This document shows, piece by piece, positions 56,638 through 64,000 of a DNA stretch of 64,000 nt. A model generated the notes under the pieces. The model saw only the letters and a list, made by a program, of their open reading frames with translations, did not search any database and was not told where the DNA came from. The position numbers were made by a program, and so were the translations under genes. Each line of letters begins with the position of its first letter. Position 1 is the first letter of the stretch. Origin of the DNA: Zavarzinella sp. (lineage in GTDB: Bacteria; Planctomycetota; Planctomycetia; Gemmatales; Gemmataceae); NCBI GenBank assembly GCA_041399155.1, contig JAWKTI010000001.1:310001-374000 (forward strand), in the 5' to 3' direction.

Positions 56638-58086
56638 ATGAATTTTTGGCGGTTCGTACTGATTTTGGTTGCCTTCACCCCACTGTGGGTGCAGGCACAG
56701 CCACAAAAAGTGGGCAAATATAACATACTGTTTATCATTTCAGACGACTTAACTTCCACAGCACTAGGATGTTACGGCAATCGGGTTTGCAAAACCCCCA
56801 ATATTGACCGGCTAGCCGAACGTGGGACGTTATTTCAGCGTGCCTACTGCCAGTTTCCCGTCTGCGGGCCATCGCGAGCATCGTTGATGAACGGTTATTA
56901 CCCCCACGCCACGCAGGTTTTTGGCTATGTCAGTGGGCGTGCCGCCATTGGTGACCGCACCACTTGGGCGCAGCACTTCAAAGAGGCTGGCTACCACACC
57001 ACGCGAGTCAGCAAAATCTTTCATATGGGTGTCCCAGGTGACATTGAAAAGGGCAGTGATGGCACCGATGACCCGATTTCCTGGAATGAACGCTACAACA
57101 GCCCTGGCCCTGAATGGAAAGCAAAAGGGAAAGGCGAAACCCTGGAAAATAATCCCGATGGCAAAAAGCCTGCAGTCGGTGGCAATACCTTTGTCGTGGT
57201 GGCTGCCGAAGGCGATGATCTGGTGCATTCCGATGGCAAAACTGCTCAAAAAGCCGCAGAACTGCTGAAAAAGCAACCGAAAGACCGGCGATTCTTTCTG
57301 GCGGTCGGCTTTGTCCGCCCCCACGTGCCTTTTGTGGCACCAGCACCCTACTTCGCACCATATCCTCATGAACAAATGAAATTGCCGCTCAAAGTAGCTG
57401 GCGACTGGGACGACATCCCACCGGCGGGGATCAACTACAAAACTTCCACCAACATGAAAATGGATATCCCAAAGCAGAAAAAAGCGGTCGGGGGCTATTA
57501 TGCAGCCGTCAGTTATATGGACGCGATGGTGGGGCAGGTTCTGGCAGCACTGAAGGAAGCAAAACTGGAAGATAACACAATTGTGATATTTACCAGCGAC
57601 CATGGTTACCACCTGGGGGAACATGATTTCTGGGCGAAGGTCAGCGTTCATGAAGAATCGGCCAAGGTGCCACTGATCGTGGCAATTCCCGGCCAAAAAC
57701 CTGCCGTCTGCAATTCTTTTGTGGAACTACTCGATCTGTTCCCCACCACATCGGAATTGTGTGGTTTGCCCGTGCCGAACCGCCTTCAAGGGAAAAGTCT
57801 GGCCAAAATGATCGTCGATCCCACCCATCAGGTGCGGGATGAAATCTTCTGCGTGAACGGGAAAGGCCTGTTAATTCGCACCGACCGCTGGGCCTACATC
57901 CAGTATGGTGAAGACAGGAAAGGCGGGATGGAACTGTTTGACATGCACACAGATCCCGGGCAGTACACCAATCTGGCGCACAGTGCTGATCACCAGAAGA
58001 CTCTGCAGGACATGCAGGATCGTTTGAAGAAGAAACTGCAGAGTGTTCGCGAGAATGATTTGCCCCCACCGAAGAAGAAAAAGTAA
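56638..58086 (+). CDS. Secreted sulfatase (iduronate-2-sulfatase-like)
   Basis: A 482-residue type I sulfatase with a signal peptide (cleavage near WVQAQ), metal-binding Asp36/Asp37 in IISDDLTSTALGC, and the formylglycine signature CGPSRASLMNG with Cys76. FTSDHGYHLGEHDFWAK is the second metal/active-site segment typical of iduronate-2-sulfatases, as is the VCGPSR form. An SD GGGAG lies ~8 bases upstream. Likely acts on sulfated polysaccharides outside the cytoplasm. Not in an operon with another enzyme here; the downstream gene is convergent. Confidence 0.9.
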   Translation: MNFWRFVLILVAFTPLWVQAQPQKVGKYNILFIISDDLTSTALGCYGNRVCKTPNIDRLAERGTLFQRAYCQFPVCGPSRASLMNGYYPHATQVFGYVSGRAAIGDRTTWAQHFKEAGYHTTRVSKIFHMGVPGDIEKGSDGTDDPISWNERYNSPGPEWKAKGKGETLENNPDGKKPAVGGNTFVVVAAEGDDLVHSDGKTAQKAAELLKKQPKDRRFFLAVGFVRPHVPFVAPAPYFAPYPHEQMKLPLKVAGDWDDIPPAGINYKTSTNMKMDIPKQKKAVGGYYAAVSYMDAMVGQVLAALKEAKLEDNTIVIFTSDHGYHLGEHDFWAKVSVHEESAKVPLIVAIPGQKPAVCNSFVELLDLFPTTSELCGLPVPNRLQGKSLAKMIVDPTHQVRDEIFCVNGKGLLIRTDRWAYIQYGEDRKGGMELFDMHTDPGQYTNLAHSADHQKTLQDMQDRLKKKLQSVRENDLPPPKKKK

Positions 58087-58143
58087 ATAACGCTTATGAG
58101 CAAAAACTAATGAGAAAATCATGAGTTCAGGTCTGCTGGTTGT

Positions 58144-58770
58144 TTAATCACCGGAGCAGCCAATAAAAGCATACTCACTGGGATGCTCGTCGCAGAATAC
58201 AACCATGTATCGTGCGTGCCATCTCTCGAGCAATTCAGCAATTTCTGTCCATTGCAATTCGACCTGATCGTGGGTTGGTTTTGTTGTTCCGAACACTCGC
58301 CGGACCTGTGCTATTGTTAAAGGGACTGCAAGCCCGAATCCTGGCTGTGAAGATGTGTGCTCAATGTCAAGGATCGAGTGCGTTCCGGATTCAGCCGCAC
58401 GTTCAAGCAACTCGTCGATTGAGCGAGGCCGGTCACCATCAGTTGCTGGTGGCACAGCACCGAACTGGCCAGCTAATTGTCCAAAGGCCCGCAATCGTTC
58501 CACAAGTGCACGTTCTTTCCTACTTAAGCCGTGGGTGTTTCCGGTCCGAATCGCTTGCTGGAGCCTGACCGCACTATCGATCTCAGCTTGCACTTCAGGC
58601 GAATTCGGATCTTGTCCGAATCGGTGGGCATTCTGACGCAGAGTTTCGTCAATTGAATCAGTCGGATCGATATATTCACCCCGCGCAAATACTTCTGTTC
58701 GAAGTGCCTGAAGTGCTGTCTCAGGATCATTGTGATACCCTGTGTAGTATCGCCAACTTGAGGCACCCAT
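58144..58770 (-). CDS. Conserved-looking hypothetical protein
   Basis: A 208-residue soluble protein starting MGASSWRYYTGY (an ATG 15 bases upstream is possible). It has an N-terminal WRYYTGYHNDPETALQALR segment followed by EVFARGEYIDP, a mid-helix-rich part (ERALVERLRAFGQLAGQFG), and a C-terminal half containing GTHSILDIEH and DEHPSEYAFIGCSGD, where a conserved-looking H and the C-x-G end could form an active site. I do not know the family. Convergent with the sulfatase gene. Confidence 0.6.
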   Translation of the reverse strand: MGASSWRYYTGYHNDPETALQALRTEVFARGEYIDPTDSIDETLRQNAHRFGQDPNSPEVQAEIDSAVRLQQAIRTGNTHGLSRKERALVERLRAFGQLAGQFGAVPPATDGDRPRSIDELLERAAESGTHSILDIEHTSSQPGFGLAVPLTIAQVRRVFGTTKPTHDQVELQWTEIAELLERWHARYMVVFCDEHPSEYAFIGCSGD

Positions 58771-58796
58771 TCTGACACACTCCACCCAGCAAAAAT

Positions 58797-59309
58797 TCAG
58801 TTCTTTTCCTTCCGTTGCATTGTACCCGATTGTACCAGACGTGGGGCAAAAGACTGAACAGGTAGCTGTTTCGTCCCTGATTTGGTTCCTTTCTGGGCAG
58901 AAACGATCTCAAACAGCAATTCTTTGTCTCTCAGTTCATAACGTGCGGTTAAGAGCGAGCCGTTCACTTCGAACTGACTGTAGATCACATTGCCAGTCAA
59001 GTCGACATCCAGAACAATCCCATTCTGTTCATCAATCTGTAACTGCCCCTGTGGGGTGCGAATCAGCACGTAGGGACGGACCGAATTTTTATCACCTTCA
59101 CCATACTTTAAGGTCCAGGTGAGCTGATTTTTCTCCGGGACCGGTGCAATGTTCAGTCCCAACGCCACCCGTTGAGGTGGGGTATCCGGACGACCATAAA
59201 CGAGCATACTTCCCTGCCAGTTGCCGTGCCAACCGACTGGCAGCAACTCTTTTTCTGCACCATGGGCAAGCGCACCTGCCAATAAACAGACAATAACTAA
59301 CCGTATCAT
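58797..59309 (-). CDS. Secreted hypothetical protein
   Basis: A 170-residue exported protein with signal peptide MIRLVIVCLLAGALAHGA. The mature part has a beta-rich, lipocalin- or carbohydrate-binding-like pattern (GWHGNWQGSMLVYGRP, NQLTWTLKYGEGDK, SLLTARYELRDKELLFEIV). No enzyme motif. Same strand as the DUF1501 gene, starting 35 bases downstream of it, so they may be co-transcribed. Confidence 0.6.
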   Translation of the reverse strand: MIRLVIVCLLAGALAHGAEKELLPVGWHGNWQGSMLVYGRPDTPPQRVALGLNIAPVPEKNQLTWTLKYGEGDKNSVRPYVLIRTPQGQLQIDEQNGIVLDVDLTGNVIYSQFEVNGSLLTARYELRDKELLFEIVSAQKGTKSGTKQLPVQSFAPRLVQSGTMQRKEKN

Positions 59310-59344
59310 TGTGGGAATCGCCCTGAAAATGAATGAAATTTAAT

Positions 59345-60769
59345 TCATGATGATTTGGTTAAAAAGACTACTTCGCCGCCCACATCGGTCAAGCGTTCAT
59401 CACGCCCACTGTGGCGATACGTCAGTTTTTCGTGGTCCATGCCCAGTAAATACAGAATTGTGGCGTGAAAATCATTCACCGAAACTCGTCCTTTGACCGC
59501 TTTCATGCCAAAATCATCGGTGGCACCGTGCGTCATTCCACCACGCACTCCCCCACCTGCCAGCCACATGGTAAAGCCATACGGATTGTGGTCTCGCCCA
59601 CGACTACCCTGCGAAAAGGGGGTGCGGCCAAATTCACTACACCAGACGACCAGAGTTTCATCCAGCATGTCCCGTTGCTTCAAATCCTTCAGCAGTGCGG
59701 CAATGGGCTGATCCACACGCCGACACATCGCTTCGTGGTTGCCATTGATATCATCGTGGGCATCCCATTGAGTTACCAGCGGGCCACCTCCACTGTAGAC
59801 CTGCACAAAACGCACCCCACGTTCTACCAACCGGCGGGCCAGCAACAGCCTAGTACCAAAATCCGCAGTTGCTTTATCACCTGTCCCATATGCTGCGTGA
59901 GTGGCCTTGGTTTCTTTCGTTAAATCAACCGCTTCCGGTGCGTGCTGCTGCATGCGAAATGCCAGTTCGTAACTGGCCATGCGGGCCTGCAGGTCGCTTT
60001 CACCTGCAACGAGGTGTCGCTGATTCAACTGCTGGATCAGCGACAGGGTATTTTTCTGCTGCTCATTACTGGTGCCTTTGGGATTCGCCAGATTGAGGAT
60101 TGGTGAGGCACCCGCACGAAACATCGTGCCTTGATAGACCGCTGGCAGGTAGGCAGAACCCCAGCAGGGAGCCCCACCTTCAGGCACACCTTCCGGCTGG
60201 GTCATCACGCAGTACGCGGGTAGATTTTCCGACACGCTACCCAGACCGTATGTTACCCACGAACCAATTGAAGGATGCCCCATTAGTGTGCGGCCCGTGT
60301 GCAGTTCATACATGGCGGGTGCATGTACCGCAGAATTACCCCAGCAACCGTGCAAAAAGGCAATATCATCCACGCACGTCGACAGGTGGGGCACTAAATC
60401 AGACATCCATTTACCCGACTGTCCAAATTGTTTGAATTTTCTGGTGCTGGGCAGAATTGCAGAATCGCCCTTGGTAAACTGGCTGGGAAACTTGCCAAGA
60501 TCAGCCGGAAGTGGTTTCCCTGCATGCTTTTGCAGCAACGGCTTTGGTTCGAACAGATCCAGCGGACTGGGGCCACCCACCATAAACATGAAGATGACCG
60601 ATTTCGCTCTGGCCTGAAAGTGGGGCGGCTTCGCAGCTAACGGATTCCCCACTTGTTTGTGAGTATCAGCCTGTAACTCTTTGGATAGTAAGTAGTTAAG
60701 AGCAATTGCCCCTAACCCGCCACCTGCGGTGGCAAGAAAGTTTCTGCGGTGCTGATGAAAATTGTCCAT
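59345..60769 (-). CDS. DUF1501 protein with Tat signal
   Basis: A 474-residue protein. The start MDNFHQHRRNFLATAGGGLG at 60769 has a twin-arginine motif (HRRNFLATAGG), so export by Tat is expected; the longer frame to 61003 lacks this. Conserved DUF1501 blocks: KSVIFMFMVGGPSPLDLFEPK, CRRVDQPIAALLKDLKQR, VVWCSEFGRTPFSQG and DHNPYGFTMWLAGGG. DUF1501 proteins belong to the alkaline-phosphatase-like/sulfatase superfamily and in planctomycetes usually accompany PSD1 (DUF1549/1553) proteins, which are not adjacent here. Role in polysaccharide sulfate metabolism is inferred, not shown. Confidence 0.88.
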   Translation of the reverse strand: MDNFHQHRRNFLATAGGGLGAIALNYLLSKELQADTHKQVGNPLAAKPPHFQARAKSVIFMFMVGGPSPLDLFEPKPLLQKHAGKPLPADLGKFPSQFTKGDSAILPSTRKFKQFGQSGKWMSDLVPHLSTCVDDIAFLHGCWGNSAVHAPAMYELHTGRTLMGHPSIGSWVTYGLGSVSENLPAYCVMTQPEGVPEGGAPCWGSAYLPAVYQGTMFRAGASPILNLANPKGTSNEQQKNTLSLIQQLNQRHLVAGESDLQARMASYELAFRMQQHAPEAVDLTKETKATHAAYGTGDKATADFGTRLLLARRLVERGVRFVQVYSGGGPLVTQWDAHDDINGNHEAMCRRVDQPIAALLKDLKQRDMLDETLVVWCSEFGRTPFSQGSRGRDHNPYGFTMWLAGGGVRGGMTHGATDDFGMKAVKGRVSVNDFHATILYLLGMDHEKLTYRHSGRDERLTDVGGEVVFLTKSS

Positions 60770-60846
60770 GCCACCATCATAACGCACCGATGGGGAGTTG
60801 TTCAAGCAATAGTCCGTCTGGAAAAGGGCGAAATATAACGTGCCAG

Positions 60847-61839
60847 TTATCGACGAACAGCAACTGATTCTTTGATGTAGCCCCACGCGAAGCCAAAGTG
60901 GATGCTGAGAAAGACCAGAATCACCCGCCAGAATGAAATCCCACCAGTGGTATTGCTCAGTGAGGTGCGGATCGATTCGCCAAGAATAACAATCATGTAG
61001 CACGCCACGGAAGCGGCAAACACCAGCAATCCAGTTTGGCTCAGCACTGCGGCAACTGCTGTTCCTGCCAGCCAGAGCACCAGAAATGGCGGTACCAGAC
61101 TTGGCAACGTAATGGAACTGGGGTCTTTTTTCCCCAGGCGGGCTCGGCCCTGTCCGTATCGCATCATTTGGTATATCAATCCTTTGGGCGTGGCACGAGG
61201 TTTGTAATCAAGGGCTATTTCCGGAGTGAAATAGCAGGTTAAACCGGCTTTGCGTGCCCGCACATTAAAATCCACGTCTTCGCAGGCATCGAAGCGTTCG
61301 TCGAAAAAACCAATCTTTTCAAATACTGATTTGTGGTACGCTACCGCGACATTATCAGCGGCAACAAATTGTTCTTTGCTGGAATAAATGGCAGAATCGG
61401 GGTTATGCCCCAGCCACGACTGCCGTGCCACTGAAACCGCTTTCTGAAACGATGTGGGGTGGGCAGTTTCTAATGGTTGTGGCCGACCCAGACAATCAGC
61501 ACCCGAACGATCAAACGCCTGGATGACATTTTGAAGGTATGAGGGGTTTTTCACCGCACAGTGGCCATCAACAATGAGAAGATACTCACCTTTGGCATGG
61601 CGGACACCAATATTGCGGGCAGAACTGGAATAGCGCTTGGGATTGTGCAATATTTGCAGGCAGGCAAAGTGCTGCTGAAACTCCGCGGCAATTTTCAGTG
61701 TTTGGTCAGTAGACCCACCATCAATCAGTAATACTTCGTATTCCGAAACAGGTAATGTCTGATTCGCCAACCCTGCAAGCGTTTCGTTAAGGTGTGCCTG
61801 TTCGTTGTAGACTGGCACGATGACGGTAATTCGTGGCAT
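60847..61839 (-). CDS. Membrane glycosyltransferase, family 2
   Basis: A 330-residue GT2 enzyme starting at MPRITVIVPVYNEQ (61839); a longer frame to 61932 adds an unlikely basic leader. GT-A motifs: VIVPVYNEQAHL, LIDGGSTDQT, YLLIVDGHCAV (the DxD-type site here is VDGH), and ACEDVDFNVRARKAG. The C-terminal third has three or four membrane helices. It follows the sugar transferase gene by 46 bases and completes a probable exopolysaccharide operon (BY-kinase-like, EpsI, sugar transferase, GT2). Donor and acceptor sugars unknown. Confidence 0.88.
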   Translation of the reverse strand: MPRITVIVPVYNEQAHLNETLAGLANQTLPVSEYEVLLIDGGSTDQTLKIAAEFQQHFACLQILHNPKRYSSSARNIGVRHAKGEYLLIVDGHCAVKNPSYLQNVIQAFDRSGADCLGRPQPLETAHPTSFQKAVSVARQSWLGHNPDSAIYSSKEQFVAADNVAVAYHKSVFEKIGFFDERFDACEDVDFNVRARKAGLTCYFTPEIALDYKPRATPKGLIYQMMRYGQGRARLGKKDPSSITLPSLVPPFLVLWLAGTAVAAVLSQTGLLVFAASVACYMIVILGESIRTSLSNTTGGISFWRVILVFLSIHFGFAWGYIKESVAVRR

Positions 61840-61885
61840 CCTTGCCTCGCATTCAGGGAAATAATCTACAGTCCCACCAGAATTG

Positions 61886-62671
61886 TTACGCTTCTGGCGT
61901 CGCAGCAGAGGTTTTTTTCCAACCAAGGGCATGAAAAACAGTTTTCACCAGTGTTCGCAGGTCGAACCAGCAATTCATCTGCTGAATATATTCGCGGTCC
62001 AATTGCAATTTTTTCCGCACATCACCCACATCCTGGTCGGGTGGCAGGTGGATCTGAGCATGACCGGTAATACCGGGTAATACGATATAGCGTTCGTAAT
62101 AATCTGGCAGGTTTTCCACCAGTGTGGGGCCAATTTCGGGCCGTTCCGGACGTGGGCCAACCAGACTCATTTCCCCACGCACCACATTCCAGAGCTGGGG
62201 AAGTTCATCCAGGTGCGTCTTCCGCAGCCAATAGCCAATTCGGGTAATCCGTGGATCGCCGGGGACGCACCACTTGGGGCCGCTGAATTTTTCACATTCG
62301 TGATACATCGTGCGGAATTTGCGAATGGTGATCGGCATTCCAAACTGACCGATGCGACGCTGGCGATAGATCGCTGGTCCTTTACTGGAGAGTTTGACAA
62401 TTGCTGCAATCAACACCATCATTGGGGCCAGACCAACCAGCAGGGCACTGCTGGCAACGAAATTGAGACCGCGTTGCCAACGCAAGGTGCGACGAAGCTG
62501 GTGTGGAGCCCGCAGGGGAAACCAACTGTCATCGCTTTTGCCATTTTCAGAATGGTCAATGACAACAATTTCCAGTTCCTGGGGGGGCACTTCCAATCGC
62601 CGTTTCCCATTCAACTGATTTCCCGGGAAACAGTCGATTTCTACTACGCGTAACACCTGTCTTGCCTCCAT
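61886..62671 (-). CDS. Undecaprenyl-phosphate sugar-1-phosphate transferase (PHPT family)
   Basis: A 261-residue initiating transferase that would place the first sugar-1-phosphate on undecaprenyl phosphate. The ~60-residue N-terminal part is soluble and unfamiliar, then one membrane helix (about 82-105) and the catalytic domain: GPAIYRQRRIGQFGMPI, KFRTMY, LRKTHLDELPQLWNV and GEMSLVGPRPERPEI. The short form with a single helix is the minimal functional core of this family, without the five-helix WbaP-type N-terminus. EpsI lies 53 bases upstream, GT2 46 bases downstream. Confidence 0.9.
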   Translation of the reverse strand: MEARQVLRVVEIDCFPGNQLNGKRRLEVPPQELEIVVIDHSENGKSDDSWFPLRAPHQLRRTLRWQRGLNFVASSALLVGLAPMMVLIAAIVKLSSKGPAIYRQRRIGQFGMPITIRKFRTMYHECEKFSGPKWCVPGDPRITRIGYWLRKTHLDELPQLWNVVRGEMSLVGPRPERPEIGPTLVENLPDYYERYIVLPGITGHAQIHLPPDQDVGDVRKKLQLDREYIQQMNCWFDLRTLVKTVFHALGWKKTSAATPEA

Positions 62672-62724
62672 GCTGATTGCTCGAACCTGGTCAACCTCAC
62701 CAACTTACGCACTGTGAAAGGACA

Positions 62725-63369
62725 TCATTTGGTCAGTTGTTGCCCCAATTCGGTAGCTAAGGCCGTTACGAAGTTACGGTAACTTTCCGTTTCCGTCAAG
62801 GCCATCCCTTCTGTTACAGGTTGTACAATGTACAGCTTGTAGACAATCGGCGTGCGAAAGAATGTCAAGCGTGGGTAATCGGGAGCACGCCACTGTTTCC
62901 CATCATGCCAGGTCCAGAGCACCCGCACCGCTTCCCGGTTTGAGGCAGAAGTTTTCACAAAATCTGCCTGGTACATTTCAATTTTCGTGCCATCACTGCC
63001 AGGAAAACTTTTTTTGCCCACGCTTCCCTGCAGTTGATACCCGCTGCCGAGGTAGCACACATCGGGCGTGTGGGCCGCAACGACACCCGGTTTACCCGCA
63101 GTCAGCGAGGCAACCAGTTGACCTTTCGCAGCAGGGTGCGAAAAAGCCCGAGATTCCGTATTCGTATCGGCGGGCAAATCCTGGGGATTCAATTCAATCA
63201 TTTTTCCCGGTACCCACCCCGCCAGGGGCTGATCCAATTGTGCCAATGGTGCCCGTAATTCGGATTCTTTCGTGGTGCCAGACCAGCGATTGGTCCACAT
63301 CCCGTGCAGAACCCCCGTGGTCAGTATCAGTGCAAAGGCGATCCCAATGGCTACTTTTTGAACTTTCAT
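62725..63369 (-). CDS. EpsI-like exosortase-associated protein (DUF3485)
   Basis: A 214-residue protein with an N-terminal membrane anchor (VAIGIAFALILTTGVLHG) and an extracytoplasmic domain with HTPDVCYLGSGYQL, the conserved C-containing loop of EpsI/DUF3485 proteins linked to exosortase systems that anchor or export polysaccharides and proteins. MKVQKV is the chosen start (63369): an AGGAGA is 4-9 bases upstream and overlaps the stop of the kinase-like gene. An exosortase itself is not visible in this window and may lie beyond the edge. Confidence 0.8.
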   Translation of the reverse strand: MKVQKVAIGIAFALILTTGVLHGMWTNRWSGTTKESELRAPLAQLDQPLAGWVPGKMIELNPQDLPADTNTESRAFSHPAAKGQLVASLTAGKPGVVAAHTPDVCYLGSGYQLQGSVGKKSFPGSDGTKIEMYQADFVKTSASNREAVRVLWTWHDGKQWRAPDYPRLTFFRTPIVYKLYIVQPVTEGMALTETESYRNFVTALATELGQQLTK

Positions 63370-63377
63370 GATCTCTC

Positions 63378-64000
63378 CTACTGATAACATTCTTCACGTC
63401 GGGCACCCAGATAGACCATGCCCGCTGCTTCCGGGGCAATCCGCTGGATACTTTCAAAGGTTTTTTCCAGGGTGGGCAGTCGGCTTTCATGGCGCTGAAC
63501 AGCCACCACCACGCCATCGGCGACTCGCCCAATCTGCAGGGTTTCTGCCACTGTCAGCAGGGAATGAGTGTGGATAATCACCACTTCAAACATCTGCTTA
63601 ACCTGTTCAATTAATTGATACAACACATTGCTGGATAAGGATTTGCGCAGATTATCCGTCCAGACGCCTGCGGGCAGCAGGTGAATATGGTACGGCAACG
63701 CCTGCAGGCAATCGCCCAGGTAGGCCTGGCGGGTCAGCAATTCTGCAATACCTGGTTGCAGCGACGTTTCAAAGGTGTGGTGCATTTCTGGCGTACGCAG
63801 GTCGAAATCGATCAGCAGGGTGGATTGACCGGATCTGCCAAACGACAGGGCCAGTTCGCGGGCAAGAAAACTTCGGCCTTCATCTCCCACCGCACTGGTC
63901 ACGACAATTGAACGACTGCCCGCTGTGCCAAATTGCTGCCAGATATTGGCACGGATTTTTTCCAGATTTTCCTCTGCAAGTGCCAGTTCCACCCCCTGAT
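63378..64000 (-). CDS. BY-kinase/CpsD-like ATPase with degenerate motifs, 5' end outside the window
   Basis: About 207 C-terminal residues of a MinD/CpsD-type protein that in exopolysaccharide loci controls chain length. The fold is recognisable: SIVVTSAVGDEGRSFLAREL, STLLIDFDLRTPEMHH (Walker A' region with the expected D-x-D), VVIIHTHSLL, and GRVADGVVVAVQRHES. But Walker A has Arg where Lys is required (GDEGRS), and the Walker B Asp of the VIIDTPP motif is His, and there is no Tyr-rich C-terminus. It is therefore probably not an active kinase, perhaps a regulatory partner. The gene continues beyond base 64000. Its stop is 8 bases before the EpsI start. Confidence 0.8.
   Translation of the reverse strand, partial: QGVELALAEENLEKIRANIWQQFGTAGSRSIVVTSAVGDEGRSFLARELALSFGRSGQSTLLIDFDLRTPEMHHTFETSLQPGIAELLTRQAYLGDCLQALPYHIHLLPAGVWTDNLRKSLSSNVLYQLIEQVKQMFEVVIIHTHSLLTVAETLQIGRVADGVVVAVQRHESRLPTLEKTFESIQRIAPEAAGMVYLGARREECYQ

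Overview
The window looks like chromosomal DNA of a planctomycete, most likely from the Gemmataceae side of the phylum. Supporting signs are a TIGR02996-type protein, a sigma factor overlapping a Ser/Thr kinase with WD40-like repeats, a ~2,960-residue surface protein with a planctomycete-type N-terminus, two sulfatases, DUF1501 and DUF1080 proteins, and an exosortase-associated EpsI protein. Base composition is moderate, lower than in the best known Gemmata strains, so this may be an uncultured relative.

Layout. 0-13.6 kb: end of an unknown gene, an ECF-type sigma factor overlapping a membrane kinase, then the giant secreted protein. 13.6-22 kb is accessory and decayed: a gene-poor gap, a sialate O-acetylesterase-like protein with a duplicated unit, an IS3-type OrfA remnant, a broken caspase-FGE gene, a sulfatase overlapping an iodotyrosine-deiodinase-like nitroreductase, and a probable integration scar (3' half of a tRNA-Cys beside an integrase-like tail). 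22-37.6 kb is mostly housekeeping: SDR, DUF2330, mutS2, typA (frameshifted), a TIGR02996/L7-L12 fusion, DUF4279, TfoX-like, queC, S1 protein, DUF1080, glgC and metG. 37.7-41.9 kb: a two-gene export-adaptor operon, in which a WD40 propeller appears to sit inside an HlyD-type lipoprotein. 42.1-44.4 kb: a 22-bp perfect palindrome and four uncharacterised genes joined by three ATGA overlaps. 44.6-49.0 kb: sbcD-sbcC. 49.0-55.3 kb: a sigma-54-like promoter and terminator framing a ~215-nt unit, metH (frameshifted) and an ABC-2 transporter. 55.4-64 kb: SIS isomerase, csrA, sulfatase, two unknowns, DUF1501, then an exopolysaccharide cluster cut by the window end.

How the genes work together. The sigma factor and kinase look translationally coupled. 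The sulfatases, esterase, DUF1501 and DUF1080 proteins fit degradation of decorated polysaccharides. The last cluster fits export and anchoring of a surface polysaccharide. The best candidates for something undescribed are the four-gene chain at 42.3-44.4 kb, the propeller-in-adaptor protein at 37.7-39.8 kb, and the sigma-54/terminator unit at 49.2 kb. typA and metH each carry a one-base loss next to a short homopolymer, which may be sequencing error.
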